Source: Camelimonas fluminis (GTDB taxonomy: Bacteria > Pseudomonadota > Alphaproteobacteria > Rhizobiales > Beijerinckiaceae). Taken from it: a DNA stretch of 64,000 bases. The DNA lies in the NCBI RefSeq assembly GCF_014656355.1, contig NZ_BNCG01000003.1, positions 124,001-188,000 of the forward strand. The letters run 5' to 3'. Positions 16,563-24,219 of the stretch are shown in pieces. The translations under genes and the position numbers were made by a program. A model generated the notes under the pieces. The model did not search any database and was not told the origin of the DNA. It saw nothing but the letters and a program-made list of their open reading frames with translations. The first letter of the stretch is position 1. The number at the start of each line of letters is the position of its first letter.

Positions 16563-18023
16563 ATGGCAGACGCCGCCAGGCCGGATGCAAATGCGCCCAA
16601 AACCGGCAAGACCGACCCAGCTCCGGAGAAACAGGCGCCTGCCGGCACGAATTCTTCCCTAAAAAACGACCCGGCGCCGGGCGCCGCCACGACGAAGGCC
16701 CCTGAGCCCACTCCGGCGACGCCGGTGGCGGCGAGCGCCGGCAAGGCAGCCGCGCCTGCAGCGGGCAACGCGGGCAAGACGCCCGCGAAAGCATCCGCAG
16801 CAGCGAAAACATCCGCCCCGCCAGCGGTAAAGGACAGCGCGGCGCCGGCGGCCACGACGTCCCCGACCGGCAATCCGGCCACCGGAAAAGCGCCCGGCGC
16901 AGGCGCGCCTGCATCTGGAGCGGCCACCGCCACGCAATCCCCCGCAGTTGCGGCGGCGCCTGCCAAAGCCGCGCCCACGCCAGTGGCCTCGCCATCCGAC
17001 AGGGTTGGTGCCATGGCGACGAACACGGAGAAGCCGGCCGCCAGCGCCGCCGCCACGCCCGGCCCCACGCCAGCCGGCTCCGCGAACTCCGCAACTGCGA
17101 CCGCCGCCCCGTCTTCATACCAGCCGCGTCAGCCAACATCCGACTGGCGGCCCGATGGCGCGGCGACGTCAGCAAAACCATCCGCCCTGCGCCCCCTGCT
17201 GCTGGGCGCAGCCGGCGGCGTGCTGGCCGCCCTGGCCGTGGTGGCGATTGCCGGAACCGGGACCAGAACAGGCGGAGCGCCGGCGCCCGCCGCTGGCGAC
17301 GGCAAGATCGCCACAGCGATGGAAGAACTCGAAAAGGAGCGCGCCGCCGCCACCGCCCGCAATTCCGCTGTTGAAACAGTGGAAAAAACCGCTGCCGGCT
17401 TGAGCGCGCGTCTGGACGCCCTGGAGCAGAAGGCCGGCGCCGCCGCCGTTCTGCCGGACGCCGTCGAGACCCGCCTCAAAACGCTTGAGCAGAAAATCGC
17501 CGGCCTGGAAAACGCCAGCCAGACTGGCCGCGTCGCCGGCGGACAGGGCGGCGCGCGCGAGGATGCGGCGATTGCCGGCCTCGACCGTCGCATCGCCGGC
17601 CTCGAACAGCGCCTTGCCGCAAACGGCGGGGGACGGAGCCAGATTGACCCGTCCGTGAGTTCCCAAAATCCGGCGGAGCGAACATCGCGACAGGAGGCGC
17701 CGCCACGACAGGAGGCGCCGCCGCGCGAGGAGCCAGCGCAGCAGGCGTATGCTCCCGGCAACGGGCCCCAGGATGGCCTGCGTCCCCCCGGCCTGATTCC
17801 CGAACCGGCGCAGCCGCCACGGCCAACGGGTCCGGTGCGCGGCTGGGTGCTGCACAATGTCTATGGCGGCGTCGCGGTGCTGGAAGGCCGCCACGCTGGC
17901 GTCGTCGAGGTGCGCCGCGGCCAGAACGTGCCTGGCCTTGGCCGCATCGCCGGCATCGAGCGACGCGGACAGCGCTGGATCGTCACCACCGACAGGGGTG
18001 TGATCTCCGCGCCAGCCTACTGA
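16563..18023 (+). CDS. Pro/Ala-rich single-pass membrane protein with coiled coil, function unknown
   Basis: About 486 aa. Residues 1-205 are low-complexity Ala/Pro/Lys/Thr; a single membrane helix (LLLGAAGGVLAALAVVAIAG) lies near 212-232; residues about 250-365 look coiled-coil with a repeated I(A)GLE(Q/N) heptad-like pattern; then a Pro/Gln linker with repeated RQEAPP; and a compact C-terminal domain (about 425-486) beginning GWVLHNVYGGVAVLEGRHAG. The layout suggests a cytoplasmic disordered arm, an inner-membrane anchor and a periplasmic coiled coil with a small beta domain. I recognise no named family; similar proteins seem common in Hyphomicrobiales. Confidence 0.7.
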   Translation: MADAARPDANAPKTGKTDPAPEKQAPAGTNSSLKNDPAPGAATTKAPEPTPATPVAASAGKAAAPAAGNAGKTPAKASAAAKTSAPPAVKDSAAPAATTSPTGNPATGKAPGAGAPASGAATATQSPAVAAAPAKAAPTPVASPSDRVGAMATNTEKPAASAAATPGPTPAGSANSATATAAPSSYQPRQPTSDWRPDGAATSAKPSALRPLLLGAAGGVLAALAVVAIAGTGTRTGGAPAPAAGDGKIATAMEELEKERAAATARNSAVETVEKTAAGLSARLDALEQKAGAAAVLPDAVETRLKTLEQKIAGLENASQTGRVAGGQGGAREDAAIAGLDRRIAGLEQRLAANGGGRSQIDPSVSSQNPAERTSRQEAPPRQEAPPREEPAQQAYAPGNGPQDGLRPPGLIPEPAQPPRPTGPVRGWVLHNVYGGVAVLEGRHAGVVEVRRGQNVPGLGRIAGIERRGQRWIVTTDRGVISAPAY

Positions 18024-18089
18024 ACCGGCTCGCCCAGAGCCAGGTCAGCACGAGACCCGCCGGGTCTCCCGCCAGGGGGACGCGGCGGC

Positions 18090-18118
18090 TTGACGGGCGG
18101 GAAAGGCAGGCGTAAGCC
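18090..18118 (+). promoter_or_regulatory. Predicted metZ promoter
   Basis: CTTGACG (TTGACG at 18090-18095), a 17-base spacer and a weak -10 (TAAGCC, 18113-18118). Transcription would start near 18125, exactly where the SAM-II aptamer begins, which supports the call despite the weak -10. Confidence 0.45.
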
Positions 18119-18125
18119 TTTCTCA

Positions 18126-18181
18126 TCCGTGGTGATTTGGCCGGCCGGCTTGCAGCCACGTTAAATAATTCGCTAAAGGGC
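18126..18181 (+). ncRNA. SAM-II riboswitch aptamer
   Basis: Matches the conserved SAM-II (SAM-alpha) pattern: P1 stem CGTGG (18128-18132) with CCACG (18156-18160), the conserved TGATTTGGCCG loop, CTTGCAG before the stem's 3' arm, TTAAA after it, and the pseudoknot strand CGCTAAAGGG (18171-18180). SAM-II binds S-adenosylmethionine and is mostly found before methionine synthesis genes in alphaproteobacteria; the downstream gene is metZ. A terminator hairpin follows, so SAM probably lowers metZ expression. Confidence 0.88.
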
Positions 18182-18202
18182 CGCGGACGTTTTTTTTGAG
18201 CG

Positions 18203-18227
18203 ACCCGGCTTTCTGGCCGGGTTTTTT
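18203..18227 (+). terminator. Hairpin terminator between SAM-II aptamer and metZ
   Basis: Stem ACCCGGC (18203-18209) and GCCGGGT (18216-18222) with loop TTTCTG, followed by six T. It lies 22 bases after the aptamer and 70 bases before the metZ start, and is a candidate expression platform. A T8 run at 18190-18197 precedes it. Confidence 0.65.
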
Positions 18228-18297
18228 CATGTCCGCCCGGACCCCCGGCGTGGAGCATGATGCGCCACCGTGCGGCGCTGTTGTCGGGGAGACGATC

Positions 18298-19482
18298 GTG
18301 GCCATCAACCGCCCTCTTCATCCGGAATCACGTCTGGTTCACGCAGGATCGCTGCGCTCGCAGTTCGGCGAAACCTCGGAAGCCATGTTCCTGACCCAGG
18401 GGCATGTCTACGAGTCCGCCGAGGAATGCGAAGCCCGCTTCAAGGGCGAATTGCCGGGCTATCTCTACGCCCGGTTCTCGAACCCCACGGTCGAGATGTT
18501 TGAGCAGCGCATGGCGGCGCTGGAAGGCGCGGAAGCGGCGCGCGCCACCGCCTCCGGCATGGCCGCCGTCACCGCCGCCATTCTCGCCCAGGTCAGCGCT
18601 GGCGACCATGTGGTGGCCGCGAAGGCGCTGTTCGGCTCCTCGCGCTGGCTGACCGACGAACTGCTGCCGCGCTATGGCGTGGAAACCACGCTGGTCGACG
18701 GTGAAGACCTCGACCAGTGGCGCGCCGCCGTGCGGCCCAACACCCGGACGGCCCTGATCGAGAGCCCGGCCAATCCGACCCTAAGCATCGTCGACATCGC
18801 CGGCGTGGCGGAGATCGTCCATTCCGTCGGCGCCTCGCTGGTGGTGGACAACGTGTTCGCCACGCCATTGTGGCAAAGCCCGCTGGAACTGGGCGCCGAT
18901 TGCGTCGTCTATTCGACCACCAAGCACATCGACGGTCAGGGGCGCTGTCTCGGCGGCGTCATTCTCGGCAGCCAGGCCTTCATCCAGGCGCACATCTTCA
19001 ATTTCCTGCGCCAGACCGGTCCGGCGATGTCGCCGTTCAACGCCTGGGTGATGCTGAAGGGGCTGGAGACCCTCGCCGTGCGCGTGCGCCAGCAGACCGC
19101 CAACGCCGGCGCCGTCGCCGACGCCCTGGCGAGCCACCCCAAGATGTCGAAGCTGATCTATCCCGGCCGCGCCGACCATCCGCAGGCGGAGCTGATCGCC
19201 CGGCAGATGCGCGCCGGCTCGACGCTGGTGGCGCTGGAAGTAAAGGGCGGCAAGGAGGCGGCGTTCCGCTTCATGAACGCCCTGTCGCTGGTGAAGATTT
19301 CCAACAACCTCGGCGACGCCAAGAGCCTGATCACCCATCCGGCCACCACCACCCACCAGCGTTTCGACAATGCGGCGCGGGCGGCGATGGGCGTCTCGGA
19401 CGGCCTGCTGCGGCTTTCGGTTGGCCTCGAACACGCCGACGACCTGATCGCCGATCTCGCGGACGCGCTCGACAGGGCGTGA
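18298..19482 (+). CDS. metZ: O-succinylhomoserine sulfhydrylase MetZ
   Basis: About 394 aa PLP enzyme of the Cys/Met metabolism family; makes homocysteine from O-succinylhomoserine and sulfide. The PLP lysine is in VVYSTTKHIDGQGR near residue 209; the substrate region LYARFSNPTVEMFEQRM and the ATASGMAAVTAAI phosphate-binding stretch are typical. The GTG at 18298 is preferred to the ATG at 18196 because GGGGAG lies just upstream and the longer frame would run through the terminator hairpin. Confidence 0.9.
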   Translation: MAINRPLHPESRLVHAGSLRSQFGETSEAMFLTQGHVYESAEECEARFKGELPGYLYARFSNPTVEMFEQRMAALEGAEAARATASGMAAVTAAILAQVSAGDHVVAAKALFGSSRWLTDELLPRYGVETTLVDGEDLDQWRAAVRPNTRTALIESPANPTLSIVDIAGVAEIVHSVGASLVVDNVFATPLWQSPLELGADCVVYSTTKHIDGQGRCLGGVILGSQAFIQAHIFNFLRQTGPAMSPFNAWVMLKGLETLAVRVRQQTANAGAVADALASHPKMSKLIYPGRADHPQAELIARQMRAGSTLVALEVKGGKEAAFRFMNALSLVKISNNLGDAKSLITHPATTTHQRFDNAARAAMGVSDGLLRLSVGLEHADDLIADLADALDRA

Positions 19483-19851
19483 GTTGTAAGCGGGGCCCTG
19501 GGCGTTTGGGCGCGGCGCGGCGGCGTGCTAACAAACAGGGCGGATCAGGAGCCGGTCCGGCCAGTCGGATCGGACGCGCTCCAGATCGCGCGTCTCCGGA
19601 AAATGGGCGATCATTTCCCCGGAGATGGCTTCTGGGGCAGAATTCCGTCGCCCGGTTCCGGGTTTTGCCTGTCGTTTTGATCCATGCGTTTTCCAGGCGC
19701 GAAGCGGCGTCCGCTTCACCGGAAAGCGCTCTGGAGCATTTTCTGTGAAACCGGATTCACAGAAACTGTTCCAACCCTTTGTATTGACGCATTTTCTTCA
19801 CGAAAGGTGGGAGCCACTTTTCTCGAAAATGCTCTAGTGTGAGCGGCGCCC
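19483..19851. repeat. Intergenic region with multi-hairpin repeat element
   Basis: No gene. Bases about 19700-19836 carry several perfect inverted repeats: GAAGCGG/CCGCTTC (19701-19717) and TTTCTGTGAA/TTCACAGAAA (19740-19765), then CATTTTCTTCACGAAAGGTGG and a terminal GAAAATGCTCTAG. The same phrases recur near 24.1 kb and at the start of the window, so this is a dispersed intergenic element, of the kind common in Hyphomicrobiales genomes. Confidence 0.6.
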
Positions 19852-20088
19852 ATGCAGACCTTCTTCGTCCAGATCAAATGCAAGCTTGGCCAGACCTACG
19901 CCGTGGCCAGCGCCCTCGCCGACCGCGAGATCGCCTCCGAGATCTATTCGATCGCCGGCGATTTCGACATTATCGCCAAGTTCCACGTGGATCGCGACGT
20001 GGACATCGGCCATTTCGTCGCCGAGAAGGTGCAGCCAATTCCCGGCATCGCCGATACCCGCACGCTCATCACCTTCAAGGCGTTCTGA
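19852..20088 (+). CDS. Stand-alone Lrp/AsnC ligand-binding (RAM) domain protein
   Basis: 78 aa, the size of one RAM domain, with no DNA-binding helix-turn-helix. The beta-alpha-beta pattern QTFFVQIKCKLGQTYAVASAL and the YSIAGDFDIIAKF and PGIADTRTLITFKAF segments are typical. Such small Lrp-like proteins bind amino acids or modulate full-length Lrp proteins by mixed oligomers. Separate from the following glycosyltransferase by 55 bases. Confidence 0.82.
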   Translation: MQTFFVQIKCKLGQTYAVASALADREIASEIYSIAGDFDIIAKFHVDRDVDIGHFVAEKVQPIPGIADTRTLITFKAF

Positions 20089-20143
20089 TATCCCGCCGTT
20101 TGGGGAGCGCCGCCGCCATATCCGCGATGCCCATCTACCCGCG

Positions 20144-21328
20144 ATGCCCATGACCGCCGACAGCGTCTCCCGGACTGACGGCGCGCCCGCCGGGCGCGCG
20201 CCGCTGCTTGCGTTTCTCATCACCGAGGACTGGTTCTTCGCCTCGCATTTCCTGCCAATGGCGCGAGCGGCCCGGGAGATGGGCCTTGACGTGGTCATCA
20301 TCACCCGGGTGCGCGAACACCGCGCCGTGCTCGAGGCGACTGGCGCGCGCGTCATCTCCCTGGAGGCCGAGCGCAAGAGCCTGAACCCGTTCGCGGTGCT
20401 GGCCAATGTCACGCGCCTCGCCGCCATCCTGAAACGTGAGAAGCCCGACATCCTGCACATGGTGGCGCTGCGACCAATCCTGGTCGGCGGCGTGGCGGCG
20501 CGGCGCGCCGGCGTGGCCCGTCGGGTGTTCGCCCTGACCGGCCTCGGCTTCCTCGGGGCCCGCAAGGATGCCGTGGGGGCCAATGCGGCGCGGGCGATCC
20601 GCGCCCTCGTGCGCGGACCGCTGGAGAACGGCACGACCCGTTATCTGTTCGAGAACCCTGACGACGCCGCCGGCCTTGATCTGGCGCCCGACGACCCGCG
20701 CGTGGTGATCGTCGGCGGCGCCGGCGTCGATCCGGAGCAGTTCGCCCCGGCGCCGCAGCCCGAAGGCCCGACGCTGCGCGTCGCCGTGGTGGCGCGGATG
20801 TTATGGTCGAAGGGCGTCGATCTGGCGGTGGAGGCGGTGCGCCTCGCCCAGGCGCGGGGGGCCGACGTCGCCCTGTCGCTCTACGGCGCCCCCGACCCGT
20901 CCAATCCGCGCGCCATTCCCGAGCCCACGCTGCGTGAATGGAACACGCGCCCGGGCGTGACCTGGCATGGCCGCACCAGCGACATCGCCGGCGTCTGGCG
21001 CGGCCACCATGTGGCGTTGCTGCCGTCACGCGGCGGCGAGGGGCTGCCGCGCACCCTGCTGGAGGCGGCGGCCTGCGGCCGCGCCGTCGTCACCACCGAC
21101 GTGCCGGGCTGCCGCCATTTCGTCCGCGACGGCGTCGACGGCTTCATCGCGCCGCCGGACGATGCGGAGACGCTGGCGGACATTCTCGTGCGCCTCGCCG
21201 GTGATCGCGACCTCGTCCTGGCCTGTGGGGCGGCGGCGCGGGAGCGCCTGCTCTCCGGTTTTACCGAACGGCATGTGATGGAGCGCATCAAAGTCATGTA
21301 CGCCAGCCTGCTGGACGCCCAGCCATGA
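20144..21328 (+). CDS. GT-B fold glycosyltransferase, family 4-like
   Basis: About 394 aa. The N-terminal half has FLITEDWFFASHFLPMARAAREMG and the C-terminal half the retaining GT4 pattern: AVVARMLWSKGVDLAVEA, then PSRGGEGLPRTLLEAAACGRAVVTTDVPGC with the E-x7-E-like nucleotide-sugar site. Probable role is transfer of a sugar to a lipid- or polysaccharide-linked acceptor; no polysaccharide gene cluster is nearby. ATGs at 20144 and 20150 are both possible. Its TGA overlaps the next gene's ATG. Confidence 0.83.
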   Translation: MPMTADSVSRTDGAPAGRAPLLAFLITEDWFFASHFLPMARAAREMGLDVVIITRVREHRAVLEATGARVISLEAERKSLNPFAVLANVTRLAAILKREKPDILHMVALRPILVGGVAARRAGVARRVFALTGLGFLGARKDAVGANAARAIRALVRGPLENGTTRYLFENPDDAAGLDLAPDDPRVVIVGGAGVDPEQFAPAPQPEGPTLRVAVVARMLWSKGVDLAVEAVRLAQARGADVALSLYGAPDPSNPRAIPEPTLREWNTRPGVTWHGRTSDIAGVWRGHHVALLPSRGGEGLPRTLLEAAACGRAVVTTDVPGCRHFVRDGVDGFIAPPDDAETLADILVRLAGDRDLVLACGAAARERLLSGFTERHVMERIKVMYASLLDAQP

Positions 21329-22011
21329 TCGACAACCACGACGCTTTCATCCGCGCCCACACCGCCGTCACGCCGACGCCGCACGCCCCGGAAATTTCAC
21401 TGCATCTCGCCACCGAAGCGACGGAGCTGTGGAAGAAAACCGAGGAAGAGCTGGGCGAGATCGGCCTGCCACCGCCATTCTGGGCCTTCGCCTGGGCCGG
21501 CGGCCAGGCGCTGGCGCGCTATATTCTCGACCATCCTGAAACGGTCGCCGGAAAACGGGTGCTGGATTTCGCCTCCGGCTCTGGCCTTGTGGCGATCGCC
21601 GCCGCCCGCGCCGGCGCGGCCCAGGTGGAGGCGGTGGACATCGACCTGTTCTCCGCCAGCGCCATCGCCATCAACGCCGGCCTGAACAATGTCCGCATCG
21701 CGGTGCGAACCGACAATCTGCTCGGCGACCAGCACGATGGCGCGTGGCCTGCCGACGACTGGCGCGACGACGGTTGGGACGTCGTGCTCGCCGGCGACAT
21801 CTGTTATGAACGCGATCTGGCGGCGCGGGTGATCGGCTGGCTGGAAGCGCTGGCCGAACGCGGCGCCAGCGTGGTGCTTGGCGACCCGGGTCGCAGCTAT
21901 CTGCCGAAAGCCCGTCTCACCCAGGTCGCTGTCTATGAGGTGCCGGTAACGCGGGAACTGGAAGACAGCGAGGTGAAGCGCACCTGCGTCTGGCGGCTGC
22001 GGCGGGATTGA
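21325..22011 (+). CDS. Class I SAM methyltransferase, METTL20/ETFB lysine methyltransferase-like
   Basis: About 228 aa. The SAM motif VLDFASGSGLVAIAAARAGA is followed by VEAVDID. GDICYERDLAARVIGWL replaces the usual NPPY-type motif, and LGDPGRSYLP is diagnostic of the METTL20 branch; a bacterial homologue in Agrobacterium methylates the electron transfer flavoprotein beta subunit. Start ATG overlaps the glycosyltransferase stop (ATGA), implying coupling. No etfAB genes are in the window. Confidence 0.75.
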   Translation: MIDNHDAFIRAHTAVTPTPHAPEISLHLATEATELWKKTEEELGEIGLPPPFWAFAWAGGQALARYILDHPETVAGKRVLDFASGSGLVAIAAARAGAAQVEAVDIDLFSASAIAINAGLNNVRIAVRTDNLLGDQHDGAWPADDWRDDGWDVVLAGDICYERDLAARVIGWLEALAERGASVVLGDPGRSYLPKARLTQVAVYEVPVTRELEDSEVKRTCVWRLRRD

Positions 22012-22060
22012 GGCGGTTCGCCCGGCCATTCATGCATTGAAGCGCGACGTTGCGGCGCGC

Positions 22061-22099
22061 TTTGGCGGGGTGGGTTTTGGCGGGATGGGTTTTGGCGGA
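22061..22099. repeat. Short tandem repeat, 15-bp unit
   Basis: Units TTTGGCGGGGTGGGT, TTTGGCGGGATGGGT and a partial TTTGGCGGA follow each other in the gap between the methyltransferase and the zur-like gene. An open frame reads through it (LAGWVLAGWVLAD), but I place the zur start downstream. Confidence 0.65.
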
Positions 22100-22190
22100 C
22101 TCTGACGAAGCGGGCTCCGGGTTGCGCCAGGAGGCGCCGGCGCCCACAATAAAGGCGAGCGGCGGCGGGACGTTCGCCAGGATCAGGATC

Positions 22191-22769
22191 ATGACCATCA
22201 GGCACGGCCACGCGCAGCATGACGCCCATCACGGCGATCATGGCCACCACGACCACAGCCAGCACGATCATGACCATTGCGCCCACGCCGACGCGCGCCG
22301 CGAGCAGGCGCCGGTCGCCATGGCCGAGGCCGAGCGCCTGTGCCGCGAGCGCGGCGTGCGCCTGACCGATCTGCGCCGCTCGGTGCTGGCGGCGCTGTAT
22401 GAAACCCACCGGCCGCTGGGCGCCTATGATCTGGCCGAGATACTGGCTGGCCAGTCAGGCAAGCGGATCGCCCCGGTCACCGTCTACCGGGTGCTGGAGT
22501 TTTTGACCGAACAGGGGTTCGTGCACCGTCTGGTGACGCGCAACGCCTTTATCGCCTGCCCGCACCAGCACGACGCCGGCGACGTCACCGTGTTCCTGAT
22601 CTGCGCCCGCTGCGGCGGGGTCGATGAACTGGAATCGCCGGCGATCAACGCGGCGATCGGCGACCTGCTGAAGACATCGCAATTCACGCCGGCGGCGAAG
22701 ATCGTCGAGATCGACGGCGTCTGCGCCCATTGCCACGGATCGGCCGACGCGCCGGGCGGCGCGGCATAA
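22191..22769 (+). CDS. zur: Fur family transcriptional regulator, probable zinc uptake regulator Zur
   Basis: About 192 aa. The Fur helix-turn-helix (RLTDLRRSVLAAL.. then VTVYRVLEFLTEQGFVHRL) spans residues about 50-115. Two CxxC pairs (CARCGG, CAHCHG) form the structural zinc site in the C-terminal half; TRNAFIACPHQHD gives sensory ligands. This pattern is closer to Zur than to Fur/Irr. The first 30 or so residues are very rich in His and Asp (HGHAQHDAHHGDHGHHDHSQ), an extra metal-binding tail. No znuABC genes are adjacent. If translation began at a later Met (near residue 42) the tail would be lost. Confidence 0.82.
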   Translation: MTIRHGHAQHDAHHGDHGHHDHSQHDHDHCAHADARREQAPVAMAEAERLCRERGVRLTDLRRSVLAALYETHRPLGAYDLAEILAGQSGKRIAPVTVYRVLEFLTEQGFVHRLVTRNAFIACPHQHDAGDVTVFLICARCGGVDELESPAINAAIGDLLKTSQFTPAAKIVEIDGVCAHCHGSADAPGGAA

Positions 22770-22794
22770 CGCATTTCAGGTCCTACGCCCCATC

Positions 22795-23988
22795 ATGCAC
22801 CAGTCCTCCGCCATCCAGGTTTCCGCCCTCCCGGCGCGCGCGCCCTTTGACGCCGGCTTCGGCGTTTACGTGCACTGGCCGTTCTGCGCCTCCAAATGCC
22901 CCTATTGCGACTTCAACAGCCATGTGCGCCGGGCGCCCGTGGATGAGGCGCGCTATGTGGCGGCGTTCAAAACCGAGCTGGCGCACCGCGCCGCCATCGC
23001 TCCGGACCGCACGGTGTCCAGCATCTTCTTCGGCGGCGGCACCCCGTCCCTGATGAAAGGCGCGACGGTGGGCGCCATCATCGACGCCATCGCCGGCCTG
23101 TGGCCGGTGGCGCCGGACGCTGAAATCACCCTGGAAGCCAACCCCACCAGCGTCGAGGCCGGCCGGTTCCGCGACTACCGCGCCGCCGGCGTCAACCGCG
23201 TCTCGCTTGGCGTCCAGGCGCTCAACGACCCTGACCTGAAACGACTTGGCCGCCTGCACAGCGCTGGGGAGGCGCTGGCTGCGGTGCGCGTCGCCGGGGA
23301 GATTTTCGAGCGCTATTCGTTCGACCTGATTTACGCCCGCCCGCATCAGACCGCTGAGGCCTGGCGGGCCGAGCTGGAGCAGGCGATCGCGCACGCCGTC
23401 GAGCACCTGTCGCTGTACCAGCTGACCATCGAACCCGGCACCTGGTTCGACCGGCTGTATCGCGCCGGCAAGCTGACGACGCCGGACGAGGATCTGGCGC
23501 GAGCGTTGTGGGACGTGACCCAGGAGGTGTGCGACCGCCACGGCATGCCGGCCTATGAAGTATCGAATCACGCGCGCCCGGGCGCGGAAAGCCGGCACAA
23601 TCTGGTCTACTGGCGCTACGGCGAATACGCCGGCGTTGGTCCAGGAGCCCATGGCCGACTGGTTGGCGCGGACGGACGCCTGGCCATGGCCACCGAACTG
23701 GCGCCGGAAAAATGGCTGGAGCAGGTGGAGCGCCAGGGTCACGGCCTGACCGAGACCGAGCGACTGACGCCTGAAGCCCAGGGCGACGAATATCTGGTGA
23801 TGGGCCTGCGCCTTGCCGAGGGCATCGTCCCGGCGCGCTATGCAGCCCTCGCCGGCCGCTCCCTTGACGCTGGCCGGATTCGTGACCTGACGGAGCACGG
23901 ACTGCTTCGCGCCGAAGGCGGGCGGCTGGCCATCACCCCCGCCGGCTTTCCGGTGCTGAACGCGGTGATCAGCCAGCTGGCGGCCTGA
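22795..23988 (+). CDS. hemW: Radical SAM heme chaperone HemW
   Basis: About 397 aa. The radical SAM cluster motif CASKCPYCDFNSH lies near residue 30, with the extra cysteine of the HemN/HemW family; FFGGGTPSLM and GVQALNDPDLKRLGR are family landmarks. It lacks the longer N-terminal region of HemN, so HemW (heme insertion into respiratory proteins) is preferred over coproporphyrinogen dehydrogenase. In many relatives it follows rph-rdgB; here those genes are about 10 kb away. Confidence 0.9.
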   Translation: MHQSSAIQVSALPARAPFDAGFGVYVHWPFCASKCPYCDFNSHVRRAPVDEARYVAAFKTELAHRAAIAPDRTVSSIFFGGGTPSLMKGATVGAIIDAIAGLWPVAPDAEITLEANPTSVEAGRFRDYRAAGVNRVSLGVQALNDPDLKRLGRLHSAGEALAAVRVAGEIFERYSFDLIYARPHQTAEAWRAELEQAIAHAVEHLSLYQLTIEPGTWFDRLYRAGKLTTPDEDLARALWDVTQEVCDRHGMPAYEVSNHARPGAESRHNLVYWRYGEYAGVGPGAHGRLVGADGRLAMATELAPEKWLEQVERQGHGLTETERLTPEAQGDEYLVMGLRLAEGIVPARYAALAGRSLDAGRIRDLTEHGLLRAEGGRLAITPAGFPVLNAVISQLAA

Positions 23989-24007
23989 ATCTTCCCGATA
24001 TTTTTCT

Positions 24008-24031
24008 CCTGTCGGCCCCCTTGCCGACAGG
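24008..24031. repeat. Perfect inverted repeat after hemW
   Basis: CCTGTCGGC (24008-24016) and GCCGACAGG (24023-24031) with a six-base loop, 20 bases after the hemW stop. No T run follows on the coding strand, so it is a weak terminator candidate or an RNA-end stabiliser. Confidence 0.4.
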
Positions 24032-24096
24032 AAATGATCGTCGCCCTCCCGCCATGAGACGGCGTTTTCGGGACGACGTGCTATGATGACGGCGTC

Positions 24097-24190
24097 GTTT
24101 CCACCTGGAACGTGGAAACAAATCACTTTCGGTTTGACACATTTTCTTCAGGCGAAGCGGTTTCGACTTCGCCTGAAACTGCTTTGAAGC
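24097..24190. repeat. Hairpin-rich intergenic repeat element
   Basis: GTTTCCAC/GTGGAAAC (24097-24119) is followed by an 11-bp perfect inverted repeat TTCAGGCGAAG/CTTCGCCTGAA (24147-24177). The phrases TTTGACRCATTTTCTTCA and AAGCGGTTTC are shared with the element near 19.8 kb. It lies just upstream of rsmI, and the in-frame start at 24112 would encode this element, so I reject that start. Confidence 0.6.
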
Positions 24191-24219
24191 GCGACGCGAC
24201 GCGGCGGGGGAGCTGGACA

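Noticed and set aside
24112-24219. Upstream start for rsmI
   Set aside because: The added 36 codons correspond to an intergenic hairpin repeat; ATG 24220 has a strong ribosome site.
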